Origin: Flavobacterium sp. LMO8
GTDB lineage: Bacteria > Bacteroidota > Bacteroidia > Flavobacteriales > Flavobacteriaceae
Direction of reading: 5' to 3'
Length of the DNA stretch: 64,000 nt
Assembly (NCBI RefSeq): GCF_009495755.1
Contig: NZ_WIBJ01000030.1
Location: forward strand, 62,001-126,000
A program made the position numbers and the translations under genes. The first letter of the stretch is position 1; each line of letters opens with the position of its first letter. A model generated the notes under the pieces. The model was given only the letters and a program-made list of their open reading frames with translations, made no database searches and had not been told where the DNA came from. Positions 20,201 through 28,758 of the stretch are shown piece after piece.

Positions 20201-21297
20201 ATTTTGTTTTTAATTCGTCAAGTTCAGTGCCTATTAATAATACTACAAATAGTACAACTGATAATGGAAGTTTAATAGGAAATCCTTATCAAAGTGCTGT
20301 TGATTGGCATAGTGTGACTAAAACAGGTATTCAAGACGTATATTATGCATGGGATGCAAATATGGGTTCTGGTTCTGAACGCGGTAGATATGTGGCTTAT
20401 AGTCAATCAACAGGTGTTAATAATGAACCAGCATCTTCAGTTAATAGATATATACAACCTGGTCAAGCTTTGTTTGTGAAAAACGCTATTTCTGGGGTTG
20501 CAGGAACTTTAGTTTTTAAAGAAACGGATAAACAAAGTGTGAATTCGTCTGTTTTTAGAACAGAACAAACATTAGAATCTGTTTTTTCTTCCATGTTGTC
20601 AATTTCTTTATACGAAAGTTCGATATTAAGTACAGGAGGGTTTCCGTTAGATGGATCTGTTGCTGTTTTTGGTTCTTCATTTTTAAATGATATTGATTCT
20701 TCAGATGTTAAAAAATTAGAGGCACCTGGTGAAAATTTAGCCTGGTATCAATCCAGCACAAAATTGGCCATTGCATCTTATAATATGCCTCAGCAAAATT
20801 CAATTTGCGAATTAAAAATTTTACGTTTAAAGGCAAATAAAAATTATACTTTTAAAATAGTAACATCTGGATTTAGTTCAGATTTATCTGCTATTTTAAT
20901 TGATTCATTTACAGGGAATCAAACGTTGATTCAGTTAAATGAAGTTGTAAATATTTTATTTACAACCACTTCTGAATTAGCTTCTCAAGATGAAAACCGT
21001 TTTTCTATACATTTTCAAAGTGTTGTTTTGGGAGAGTCTCTTTTAGATTCAGAACAAATTAGTGTTTTTCCTAACCCAATTTTAAATAATGAATTTTCAC
21101 TAATTTTGCCAATAAATACAAATGAACCAATTCAAGTAGTGATGTACTCGATATTAGGTCAATCGGTTTATAAAAATAAATTTGATTCACAATCTGTTTT
21201 AAAAATATCTCCTAATGTAAAGTTAGAAGCGGGTATTTATATAGTTGAAGTTACAATAGGTGAAAATGTGATGAAGAAGAAGATTGTGATAAAATAA
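17257..21297 (+). CDS. Large secreted T9SS cargo protein with C-terminal sorting domain
   Basis: A 1346-residue protein with an N-terminal signal peptide (hydrophobic IFLFAVLLSFNLALKAQ, cleavage likely after KAQ) and a type A T9SS sorting domain from about residue 1268 (ISVFPNPILNNEF) to the end (GIYIVEVTIGENVMKKKIVIK region). The body is rich in Ser, Thr, Asn and Gly and looks like stacked beta structure. Two related tryptophan-rich modules occur near residues 40-110 (GNWDALSVWE) and 753-830 (FWDEPSNWSCGIVPN), and one Ig-like stretch lies around 670-750. No catalytic domain is recognisable. It would cross the outer membrane by T9SS and be attached to surface glycolipid; adhesion or matrix function is a guess. 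Confidence 0.88.
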   Translation: MIYKITPTLISIKKIFLFAVLLSFNLALKAQVVDDYRTVDSGNWDALSVWERYNGTSWEPASVIPNRTVNGIAIRDGHTITISSNVSADQLIVETNSILILTAKLTVFDGVGTDFLLLGKLIHNASGRFSFNSMSASLIVASLGVYQYNRSFTATIGLPTGLQTTWNDGSVCSITNDISNSTFFDGHQFSVLEIDYSTGTAIRSIEANWGSVAVLKIKNTGTRGIFSISNSVGTTDISVEELEVSGGRLHVFASGSSGNKTFTVTGNVIQSGGVLSVCSNDVLGNYLMKVNGNYTITGGTTNISNANGTSSRIADLQVDGDVAISIGTLQLATGNSSVTNDGRLILGSNLTLSSGALAFNQSRTTGVSGIYFNGTGNVNFTWSGGTLGTGNGKIGRRFYFNNSGVITGLNEIYSGASSQTTIDGSQGVPSAGYVSWPSTGTILQNLTINNAFGVVLRSKKTVNGNLNLLSGKLTLGNNNLTLANSNGLIGGSEINYIVTNGNGNFIRTVGGIGSYFFPIGSNTDYNGAMITWASVPGITKLSSRYVASTVTLGTGLPLTHECFTATELLDNGYWIFNSTGTLANLPQLSFTRNGHTNAGLSISNHAILNRVSGSSDWQIAGDWNNSGSVLVSPVNIGTVELIQNNGTSFGEFAIAKGNISNLEATVVIDTVPSGTVCSGTTLNFTAIPTNGGTSPAYQWFLNGVAIPGANSEVYSTSTLEDSDVISVEMTSNQLCVENPTVSSSGFVVSFLTNTWLGTTNAFWDEPSNWSCGIVPNDTNSILIDTNSPNIPILNIDLTIGVNSIFTISGSGQLVIDSQHTLSVLGTANFNGRPILMKSNSSGTAMLGTVTGTVTGATNVTVERYIPLGKRAFRFLSSSVNSTGSLSETWQMSTHITGVGGDVNGFDTTTTNSSSLYLYNNQIPSGTGWYAASNTNATNLEIGKGYRMLIRGDRTPELITSTSAENMNAPITLFATGSLFIGDFVFNSSSSVPINNTTNSTTDNGSLIGNPYQSAVDWHSVTKTGIQDVYYAWDANMGSGSERGRYVAYSQSTGVNNEPASSVNRYIQPGQALFVKNAISGVAGTLVFKETDKQSVNSSVFRTEQTLESVFSSMLSISLYESSILSTGGFPLDGSVAVFGSSFLNDIDSSDVKKLEAPGENLAWYQSSTKLAIASYNMPQQNSICELKILRLKANKNYTFKIVTSGFSSDLSAILIDSFTGNQTLIQLNEVVNILFTTTSELASQDENRFSIHFQSVVLGESLLDSEQISVFPNPILNNEFSLILPINTNEPIQVVMYSILGQSVYKNKFDSQSVLKISPNVKLEAGIYIVEVTIGENVMKKKIVIK

Positions 21298-21310
21298 ATG
21301 AAGTAGTAAA

Positions 21311-21508
21311 ATGAAGAATTTAAAAAGAATGAGCATTTTTATGATGCTTTTTATTAGTATTGCTGTATCAGCACAAGAAGGTTTTCCAGATGACGATGTT
21401 GATGATGTTCCTACAGCACCAATTACTATTGGGGTTTATCCCATGCTTATTATTGGAGTACTTTTAGGGTTTTATTTATGGAAAAAACAGGACACAATTT
21501 CTGAATAA
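21311..21508 (+). CDS. Small membrane protein of unknown function
   Basis: 65 residues: an N-terminal signal peptide or first helix (FMMLFISIAVSAQ), a short acidic, proline-containing linker (EGFPDDDVDDVPTAP), and a second hydrophobic helix (IGVYPMLIIGVLLGFYLW) ending in a basic pair. It starts 13 bases after the T9SS cargo gene and is probably co-transcribed. I recall similar short proteins next to T9SS cargo genes in flavobacteria, but I can assign no function. Confidence 0.7.
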   Translation: MKNLKRMSIFMMLFISIAVSAQEGFPDDDVDDVPTAPITIGVYPMLIIGVLLGFYLWKKQDTISE

Positions 21509-21564
21509 TTTATAAATATTAATTTTATAAACTATTTGGTTGTCTTTAGTAACGATTACGGAAA

Positions 21565-22701
21565 ATGAATAAAAGAATTTGGCTATCCTCTCCTCATATG
21601 GGTGGTAATGAAATTAACTACATCCATCAAGCATTCGATTCAAATTGGATAGCACCTTTAGGTCCTAATGTTACTGAATTTGAAAATGATTTAAAGAGTT
21701 ATTTGCAAGATGATATTCATGTAGCCGCGTTAAGCAGTGGTACTTCAGCCATTCATTTAGGCTTAATATTATTAGGTGTTAAGAGGGATGATGTAGTAAT
21801 TTGTCAAAGCATGACATTTTCTGCCTCAGCTAATCCAATTTTATATCTAGGTGCAACCCCAGTTTTTATAGACAGTGAATCGCTTACATGGAATATGTGT
21901 CCAATAGCTCTAGAAAATGCAATACTGTTAAGTTTAAAACAAAATTGTAAACCTAAAGCTATAATTGTCGTACATTTGTACGGTATGCCAGCGCAATTAG
22001 ATGTAATTGAGGCTATTGCATTAAAATATGATATACCTATATTAGAGGATAGTGCAGAAGCATTAGGGAGCTCTTTTAAAGGAAAAATGTGTGGCACTTT
22101 TGGAACTATGGGAGTATTATCGTTTAATGGAAATAAAATTATCACAACATCTGGAGGAGGAGCTTTAGTTGTTAAATCAGCTGACTTAAAGAAAAGAGCT
22201 GTTTATTTAGCAACACAGGCAAGAGATGAAGAAGTACATTATCAACATTCTGAAGTTGGTTATAATTATAGAATGAGTAATGTTTGTGCAGGTATTGGAA
22301 GAGGACAAATGGAAGTTTTGGATCGTCATATTGAATTAAGACGTAATATTTATAATTTTTATGTAGCTTTTTTTACTGCTATTGACTATGTAACAGTTTT
22401 AAAAGCGCCTTCAAATGATTTTGTTCCAAATCATTGGCTTACTACAATATTGATACATCCAAATGAGAAAAATAAAAATCGTGAAGCATTGAGATTGCAT
22501 TTAGATAGCCTAGGTATTGAGAGTAGGCCTTTATGGAAGCCAATGCATTTACAGCCTATATTTTCTTCCTACCCTTATTATGGTAGTAGTGTTGCAGAAG
22601 ACTTGTTTGAAATAGGATTATGTTTGCCTTCAGGTTCTAATCTTACTAGTCATGATCAAAAACGTATAGCTTTAGCTTTAGAATCTTTTTTTAATAAATA
22701 A
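21565..22701 (+). CDS. pglE: PLP-dependent UDP-4-keto-sugar aminotransferase (PglE/DegT-like)
   Basis: A 378-residue DegT/DnrJ/EryC1-family aminotransferase. The opening RIWLSSPHMGGNEINYI and SNWIAPLGPNV is close to the PglE pattern. The PLP-binding lysine is Lys191 in SFNGNKIITTSGGG, with EDSAEALGS upstream. It would transfer an amino group to the 4-keto sugar made by the PglF-like dehydratase encoded next, giving UDP-4-amino-4,6-dideoxy-GlcNAc. The PglD-like partner is not adjacent (15880 or 32911). The symbol is by similarity of motifs only. Confidence 0.85.
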   Translation: MNKRIWLSSPHMGGNEINYIHQAFDSNWIAPLGPNVTEFENDLKSYLQDDIHVAALSSGTSAIHLGLILLGVKRDDVVICQSMTFSASANPILYLGATPVFIDSESLTWNMCPIALENAILLSLKQNCKPKAIIVVHLYGMPAQLDVIEAIALKYDIPILEDSAEALGSSFKGKMCGTFGTMGVLSFNGNKIITTSGGGALVVKSADLKKRAVYLATQARDEEVHYQHSEVGYNYRMSNVCAGIGRGQMEVLDRHIELRRNIYNFYVAFFTAIDYVTVLKAPSNDFVPNHWLTTILIHPNEKNKNREALRLHLDSLGIESRPLWKPMHLQPIFSSYPYYGSSVAEDLFEIGLCLPSGSNLTSHDQKRIALALESFFNK

Positions 22702-22725
22702 TAAGTAAATTTAAGCCCCAAACAA

Positions 22726-24687
22726 ATGAACTTACTATCTAAATTACTAATTTCCGCAAAAAAAAGTATAAAAAGGAAATTTCCTTTTTTACGTAAAATC
22801 GATACTGTAGAATATTTACCTAGATGGGTAGTTCTGTTTATTGATTTAAATGTAGTATTTTTCGCCTCTTTTGTTAGCTTTTTTTTAATGAAAGATGTTG
22901 GATTAATTCCATTTATTCGAATGAATCTATATGAATTTATCCTTTTTTATACAGTCTTAAATTGGGCCTGTTTTAAAATTGTCAAATCATATAGAGGTAT
23001 TATTCGTCATTCATCCATAGAAGATGCTTTTAAATTACTTACTGCTTTAAGCATTGTTTTTATTAGTTCTTATATAATTAATAGCATATATGTTTTTTCT
23101 AATGGTAATAAATTATTTCTCAATACCTATATTTTTTTAAATGTATTACTTAGTTTTTGTTTGTTACTATTCTATAGACTGGTTGTGAAGCAAGTTTATA
23201 ATGCATTAATACTTTTTAGTTTAGAAGGTAAAAAAGAGAAAATTGTTGTTTGGGGTTCAAACTCAAACTCTATTTCTGTAGTTAAAGCCTTGCAAATGGA
23301 AGTTCCTTTAAAGTATAATGTTGTCGCTTTTTTAAGTAATAATAATGAAAGTACTAAAGTAATTAACAATATTCCAATTATTTTTGTTTCAAATAATTTT
23401 TCAAAAAAAATTAAGAGTTTAGGAGCTACTTCTATAATTATTGCAGATGATTCTATGAATAAAAGCGTAAGAATGCAGTTAGTAGAAGATTGTTTGCAAA
23501 ATTCAATACGTGTTTTAAAAGCAGCAGAAATTCGTGAATTGGAAAATAATAAAGACAAACCTGTAAAAGTTAAAAATTTACAAATTTTAGATTTATTAGA
23601 ACGAGAGCCTATTCTTTTGAATAATCTTGATATTTGTAATGAAGTATTTGATAAAGTAATTTTTGTTACAGGTGCAGCAGGTTCTATTGGCAGTGAATTA
23701 GTTCGTCAGCTAGTTGAATTTAAGCCCAAAAAAATTATATTAATTGATCATGCTGAAACTCCTTTGCATAATCTGAGTTTAGAATTGTTAGAAAATTGTC
23801 CAGAATCTTTGTTTGTTTGTTCGGTTTCAAATATAACAGATGAACAAATTATGAGGCGATTATACAAAGAACATCGTCCAGACTTGGTTTATCACGCAGC
23901 TGCTTACAAACATGTTCCTATGATGGAAAATAATCCAGATCAAGCGGTTATAACAAATGTTTTAGGTACAAAGAATCTTGCAAATTTAGCACTTGAATAT
24001 AATGTTAAAAAGTTTGTAATGATTTCTACTGATAAGGCAGTAAACCCAAGTAGTGTAATGGGGGCAACAAAACGTATTGCTGAAAAGTACGTGCAATCTT
24101 TAAATTTTAGTGCTATTTCAAAAACTAAATTCATAACAACTCGATTTGGAAATGTTTTAGGTTCAAATGGAAGTGTTGTTCCTTTGTTTACTAAACAAAT
24201 TGAAGAAGGAGGGCCGGTAACAATAACACATCCAGATGTAATTCGTTATTTTATGACAATACATGAAGCATGTCAATTGGTATTAGAAGCAGGAACAATG
24301 GGTAATGGAGGTGAAATTTTTATTTTTGATATGGGTGATCCTGTTAAAATTATAGATTTAGCAAGGAAAATGATTCGATTGGCTGGATTAGAACCTGATA
24401 AAGATATCGCTATTAAAACAATTGGTTTACGTCCAGGTGAAAAATTGTATGAAGAACTATTGAATGATGTTTCAATTACTTTGCCTACACATCATGAAAA
24501 AATTACTATTGCAACAGATATAAATAGTACTTTTGCAGAGGTAAATGAACAAGTTGATGTTTTATTACAAGTTTTAAATTCGGGAGATACAACTGCTTTA
24601 GTTACTCAAATGAAAATTATGGTGCCTGAATTTGTTTCTATGAATTCAACTTATAAAGAATTAAATATATTAATAAATGCCTCATGA
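22726..24687 (+). CDS. pglF: Membrane-bound UDP-GlcNAc 4,6-dehydratase (PglF/WbpM/CapD-like)
   Basis: A 653-residue enzyme with about four N-terminal membrane helices (residues ~30-150), a first Rossmann-like domain (~165-250), and a C-terminal SDR domain. The SDR domain has GAAGSIGSE from residue 316 and STDKAVNPSSVMGATKR, in which Met445 replaces the usual Tyr of YxxxK (Lys449); this Met is normal for this family. It would convert UDP-GlcNAc to UDP-4-keto-6-deoxy-GlcNAc, the first step towards bacillosamine and legionaminic acid. It sits between pglE and wza, and the wza start overlaps its stop by four bases. Confidence 0.92.
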   Translation: MNLLSKLLISAKKSIKRKFPFLRKIDTVEYLPRWVVLFIDLNVVFFASFVSFFLMKDVGLIPFIRMNLYEFILFYTVLNWACFKIVKSYRGIIRHSSIEDAFKLLTALSIVFISSYIINSIYVFSNGNKLFLNTYIFLNVLLSFCLLLFYRLVVKQVYNALILFSLEGKKEKIVVWGSNSNSISVVKALQMEVPLKYNVVAFLSNNNESTKVINNIPIIFVSNNFSKKIKSLGATSIIIADDSMNKSVRMQLVEDCLQNSIRVLKAAEIRELENNKDKPVKVKNLQILDLLEREPILLNNLDICNEVFDKVIFVTGAAGSIGSELVRQLVEFKPKKIILIDHAETPLHNLSLELLENCPESLFVCSVSNITDEQIMRRLYKEHRPDLVYHAAAYKHVPMMENNPDQAVITNVLGTKNLANLALEYNVKKFVMISTDKAVNPSSVMGATKRIAEKYVQSLNFSAISKTKFITTRFGNVLGSNGSVVPLFTKQIEEGGPVTITHPDVIRYFMTIHEACQLVLEAGTMGNGGEIFIFDMGDPVKIIDLARKMIRLAGLEPDKDIAIKTIGLRPGEKLYEELLNDVSITLPTHHEKITIATDINSTFAEVNEQVDVLLQVLNSGDTTALVTQMKIMVPEFVSMNSTYKELNILINAS

Positions 24688-25460
24688 GCGGTAAGCCTTT
24701 TTTTTACATTATTATAATTAGTTGTTTTGTTTTTTTGATGTCTTTAACGAGTTCTTGTGTGTCTCCAAAAAAAGTAATCTATTTGCAAAACCCATTGCCT
24801 TCTAGCTCTACAAATTACCAACCTAGTTTGCAACCCGATGATGTATTATTGATTGTTGTGTCATCTGAAACGCCTGAAGTTGCTGCTCCTTTTAATTTAG
24901 CTCCAGTAAATATGCAACCTAATAGTGAGCTTGGTACCCAACAGCAACGCACTCTTTCATATGTTGTTAATTCGTCTGGCGATATTAATTTCCCTGTTTT
25001 AGGCTCTTTTAAAGTTAGTGGAATGACCACCACTGATGTTTCTAAATTATTATATGAAAAAATAAGCAAATACATTGCAAATCCTACAATTCAGGTACGA
25101 TTGTTAAATTTTAAAGTATCCGTTTTAGGTGAAGTTGCTCGTCCAGGTACCATAACTTTAACAGGTGAAAGGATAACCATTTTAGAAGCTTTGAGCCAAT
25201 CTGGAGATATGACCATTTATGGAGATAGAAAAGCGGTAAAAGTAATTAGAGAAGAAAATGATGAAAAAAAGATTGTTTCTTTAGATTTGACACAATCTGA
25301 TTTTGTTAATTCGCCATATTATTACCTAAAACAAAATGATGTTGTTTATGTTGCTCCTAATCCAACAAAGATAAATTCTTCTGCTATTGGTCCTAACTTA
25401 ACAGTTGGTTTAACAGCGTTGTCTTTAGTAATTACTTTAGCAGCCTTAATAATCAAGTAG
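24684..25460 (+). CDS. wza: Wza-like outer-membrane polysaccharide export lipoprotein
   Basis: 258 residues. The signal peptide ends in a lipobox (SLTSSC, Cys25). The mature part has the Poly_export domain (PSLQPDDVLLIVVSSETPE; YVVNSSGDINFPVLGSFKVSG) and an SLBB-type segment (VSVLGEVARPGTITLTGERI), with a final hydrophobic helix (GPNLTVGLTALSLVITLAAL). It would form the outer-membrane export channel in the Wzy-dependent pathway with the Wzc protein encoded one base downstream. It is shorter than E. coli Wza (~379), as is common in Bacteroidota. Confidence 0.9.
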   Translation: MSGKPFFYIIIISCFVFLMSLTSSCVSPKKVIYLQNPLPSSSTNYQPSLQPDDVLLIVVSSETPEVAAPFNLAPVNMQPNSELGTQQQRTLSYVVNSSGDINFPVLGSFKVSGMTTTDVSKLLYEKISKYIANPTIQVRLLNFKVSVLGEVARPGTITLTGERITILEALSQSGDMTIYGDRKAVKVIREENDEKKIVSLDLTQSDFVNSPYYYLKQNDVVYVAPNPTKINSSAIGPNLTVGLTALSLVITLAALIIK

Positions 25461-25461
25461 C

Positions 25462-27822
25462 ATGAATAATTACCCTCCAATAGAAACAGATTCTAATGTT
25501 AACAAAGAGAAAAACTTTTCAATTCGCGAAGAGTTTGATTATTATTTGCATTATTGGAAATGGTTTTTTTTAAGTGTTTTAGTGTTATTTATTTCTGCTA
25601 CAATTTACCTTCGATATAGTACTCCAATTTATAAAGCAAATGCTAAAATATTAGTTAAAGATGATAAAAAAGGAGGAATATTATCAGAATTAGATTTGTT
25701 TTCTGATATGTCAGCGTTTAGTAAAATTAAAAGTAATGTTGATAATGAAATTGAAATTATAAAATCGAGAACTCTTGCTGAAAAAACAGTTGAAAAACTT
25801 GGTTTAAATGTTACTTATTTTGCAAAAGGGGTTGTTAAAGAATCCGAAATTTATCCTTCGCCAATACAATTGCAGTTCACCCCTTTAGACAAAGATACCT
25901 TGTCAAATTCCATAACTTTATCTCTTGAAATTGTTTCCCCTTCTACTTATAAAATATTAGATTCCCAAGATCCTAATCAATTGTATTCTTTTGGAAAAAC
26001 ATTCAAATATAAAAACGGAAACTGTATTGTATATGCAGCATCATTAACCAAAAAAAGTGTTGGTAAGGCAATCAATGTTACCATTTATCCTGTTGAGAAA
26101 GTTGCGGCTCAATATGTTTCGGCATTATCAGTTCAGCCTTTAAGTAAAAATACTAGTGTTATTGAAATTAGTATGACTAATCCTGTAGTTAAAAAGGCAG
26201 AAGATTATATCAATATGTTAATTTCTGTATATATACAAGATGCAATAGATGATAAAAATTATGTTGCTAAAAACACATCTAATTTTATTGAGAATCGTAT
26301 TCGTAAAATTGCCACAGAGCTTAAAGGTGCAGAAAATGATACAGAAAATTATCAAATAACAAATAAAATTTCTGGCGGAAAAGAAGAAGCTGGTTTGTTT
26401 TTACAAAATGCTTCGGAATTTGAAAAATTAGAAATTGAAACAGAGACACAAATTAAGATTGTAGAAACAATGTTAGTTTACTTGTCAAAAAGCACAATAT
26501 CAGATTTAGTTCCAGCAAATATTTTAACAGCAGATGTAAACGCTGCAGGTATGATTGACCAATATAATCAGTTAGTATTACAGCGCAATCGTTTATTAAA
26601 AAATGCCCCTAAAGAAAATCCGGTTATTAAAAGTTTGGAAGAAAAAATTAAAGCCGTTAAAGAAAATATTAATGCGACACTTTTTCGTTTAAAGTCATCT
26701 TTATCAATACAGTTAAAGGATTTTAAAGAGCAAAATGCCATGCTATCTGGCAAATTGTCAAAAGTTCCTACTATTGAGAAAGAAATGCGAGGGTTAGGTC
26801 GTCAACAGCAAATTAAAGAAAGTTTATATTTATACTTATTGCAAAAAAGAGAAGAAACAGCTATAAGTTTAGCTGTTACAGAACCTAATGCTAAAATAAT
26901 AGACAATGCTAAAGGATTAAGTTCGTTAGTTTCTCCAAAAAAATCAATTATTTATGTGGCAGTGTTTTGTATTGCTTTATTCTTGCCTTTTTCTGTTTTG
27001 TATATAAGACGTTTATTAGATACTAAGGTTTCTTCACGCTCAGATTTAGAAGTTCGAATTAAAATACCTTATTTGGGAGATATTCCAACATCTAGTTCGA
27101 ATGAAGAGATTATGCAGAATGATTCAAAATCTAGTACAGCAGAAGCTATTCGGATTTTACGCACTAATGTTGAATTTTTACTCAATAAAGTTCCTGGGAA
27201 TCAATCCAAAACAATTTATGTAACTTCTTCTGTTCCTAATGAAGGGAAAACCTTTATTTCGGTTAATTTGGCTAGTTCCATAGCCTTAACGGGTAAAAAA
27301 GTGCTTTTAGTTGGACTAGATATTCGAAATCCTAAATTGGATAATTACCTTCATCTTCCAAAAGAAGGAGTAACAAATTATTTAGCGAATTATTCCTTGC
27401 AGTTACAAGATATTGTGATGCAACACGATACTAATCCTAACCTATTTATCGTCCCTTCTGGTATTATTCCGCCTAATCCTGCCGAATTGTTAATGACACC
27501 TCGAATGGATTTGTTTTTTGAAACTATAAAAAAATCTTATGATTATATTGTAGTAGATACTTCGCCAGTTGGGCTGGTTACTGATACTTTGATTATTGCC
27601 AAATATGCTGACGCGGTTCTTTATGTAGCACGAGCTAAATTTACTGATAAAAGATTGTTGCTACTTCCAGAGCAATTATATTTAGAGCATAAATTACCTA
27701 ATATGGCTATGGTATTAAACGATACTTCTGCAAATCAAGGTTATGGTTATTATGGTTATTATGGTTATGGGGTAAAAAAAGAAGAAAATTGGTTAAAAAA
27801 ACAACTAAAAAAATATACTTAA
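25462..27822 (+). CDS. wzc: Wzc-like chain-length determinant and BY-kinase
   Basis: A 786-residue inner-membrane protein. It has an N-terminal Wzz domain with a membrane helix (~residues 28-50), a long periplasmic coiled-coil region (~260-480), a second helix (~495-515), and a cytoplasmic tyrosine-kinase domain. Walker A is PNEGKT (Thr597), Walker A' is LLVGLDIRNP, and Walker B is YIVVDTSP. The tail holds a tyrosine cluster (760-770, six Tyr among Gly) that would be autophosphorylated. It would control export and chain length together with Wza. The cognate phosphatase is the convergent gene at 27897. Confidence 0.92.
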   Translation: MNNYPPIETDSNVNKEKNFSIREEFDYYLHYWKWFFLSVLVLFISATIYLRYSTPIYKANAKILVKDDKKGGILSELDLFSDMSAFSKIKSNVDNEIEIIKSRTLAEKTVEKLGLNVTYFAKGVVKESEIYPSPIQLQFTPLDKDTLSNSITLSLEIVSPSTYKILDSQDPNQLYSFGKTFKYKNGNCIVYAASLTKKSVGKAINVTIYPVEKVAAQYVSALSVQPLSKNTSVIEISMTNPVVKKAEDYINMLISVYIQDAIDDKNYVAKNTSNFIENRIRKIATELKGAENDTENYQITNKISGGKEEAGLFLQNASEFEKLEIETETQIKIVETMLVYLSKSTISDLVPANILTADVNAAGMIDQYNQLVLQRNRLLKNAPKENPVIKSLEEKIKAVKENINATLFRLKSSLSIQLKDFKEQNAMLSGKLSKVPTIEKEMRGLGRQQQIKESLYLYLLQKREETAISLAVTEPNAKIIDNAKGLSSLVSPKKSIIYVAVFCIALFLPFSVLYIRRLLDTKVSSRSDLEVRIKIPYLGDIPTSSSNEEIMQNDSKSSTAEAIRILRTNVEFLLNKVPGNQSKTIYVTSSVPNEGKTFISVNLASSIALTGKKVLLVGLDIRNPKLDNYLHLPKEGVTNYLANYSLQLQDIVMQHDTNPNLFIVPSGIIPPNPAELLMTPRMDLFFETIKKSYDYIVVDTSPVGLVTDTLIIAKYADAVLYVARAKFTDKRLLLLPEQLYLEHKLPNMAMVLNDTSANQGYGYYGYYGYGVKKEENWLKKQLKKYT

Positions 27823-27896
27823 AAAATTGTAGTTATATGTTTTTTAAGAATAGCTAAAGGTGTTTTAATTTATTTAGTCGAATTTCTATTTATTAA

Positions 27897-28622
27897 TTAT
27901 AAGAAAAAAGTATTTTTTTTCATTACTTCCTTAATTTCATCCCCATTGTTAAAAACTAATTTACTTTGAAAAGCGGCTATATGATTCTTATGATGAATAT
28001 CAGAGCCTGTAAAATCATACAAATTTTCTTTTAATAAATAGTTAGCGGTTTCTGCTACGTCTTTTCCATAATATCCTACAGTTGATAATAAGTTCAATTG
28101 AAACAAACACCCTGCTTTTTTTAGTTTTTTATATTCTTTTTTGTTAGAATGAAAGTAAGAATAGCGTTCAGGATGGGCTAAAACCACATAATATCCTGAA
28201 AGTTGCAATTGGTATAAAAAATCATAAAGTTGAATAGGCGCATTCAAGTAGGATAATTCTATTAATACAAAATTATCTTTTAACGTAAGAAGTGTTTTGT
28301 TTTTTGCTTTTTTTAGAACCGATTCGTCTAATAAATATTCCGATGCTGCTTGAATTTCAAAGGGTAACTGTAAGTTTGAATTTACTTTATGGAGTGCGTT
28401 GTTAATGCTCTCGGGCGTATTTTCCCAAACAGTACTCATGGTGTGTGGAGTTGTGATACATTTAGTAAAACCCAACTGTTTCATCTCTTCCAAAAGAAAC
28501 TCCGTATCTTGTAAAGTTTTAGCACCATCATCTATTCCGGGTAAAACATGCGAATGAATATCCACATAGTTTGTAGGAATTATTTCAGATAATTTTGGCT
28601 TGCTTTTAAATAAGGATAACAT
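27897..28622 (-). CDS. CpsB/CapC-type tyrosine-protein phosphatase (PHP domain)
   Basis: A 241-residue PHP-family metal-dependent phosphatase, the only convincing minus-strand gene in the window. Metal-binding motifs are DIHSHVLPGIDDGA near the N-terminus, TPHT, VLAHPERY and GSDIHHKN. In capsule systems such enzymes remove phosphate from the tyrosine tail of the Wzc kinase. It faces wzc tail to tail with a 74-base gap and is read from the divergent promoter region at 28623-28758, so kinase and phosphatase are probably controlled separately. Confidence 0.9.
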   Translation of the reverse strand: MLSLFKSKPKLSEIIPTNYVDIHSHVLPGIDDGAKTLQDTEFLLEEMKQLGFTKCITTPHTMSTVWENTPESINNALHKVNSNLQLPFEIQAASEYLLDESVLKKAKNKTLLTLKDNFVLIELSYLNAPIQLYDFLYQLQLSGYYVVLAHPERYSYFHSNKKEYKKLKKAGCLFQLNLLSTVGYYGKDVAETANYLLKENLYDFTGSDIHHKNHIAAFQSKLVFNNGDEIKEVMKKNTFFL

Positions 28623-28638
28623 GTAATCAAATTTGGTG

Positions 28639-28675
28639 CAAAAATAAACTATTTGTATTAATATTTGATTATCAA
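28639..28675 (-). promoter_or_regulatory. Possible promoter for the PHP phosphatase gene
   Basis: On the minus strand, a perfect TAnnTTTG -7 box (TATTTTTG, + strand 28639-28646) lies 16 bases before the phosphatase start. An upstream TTG (+ strand 28673-28675) is 26 bases away, longer than the usual 17-23. The -7 match is good; the -33 match is weak. Confidence 0.4.
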
Positions 28676-28698
28676 TTGCCTATTATCCATGCAATAAG

Positions 28699-28729
28699 TT
28701 TGCTCGGTAACCAAAATAGTTTAATTTTG
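28699..28729 (+). promoter_or_regulatory. Bacteroidota sigma-ABfr-type promoter for the wzm operon
   Basis: TTTG at 28699-28702 and TAATTTTG at 28722-28729 are separated by exactly 19 bases, an exact match to the Bacteroidota consensus TTTG-N19-TAnnTTTG. Transcription would start near 28736, giving a leader of about 23 bases before the ATG at 28759. This is the best promoter match in the window and marks the start of the ABC-transporter transcript. Confidence 0.7.
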
Positions 28730-28758
28730 AAACGTTAATAAAGAAAGTACCCAAATTC

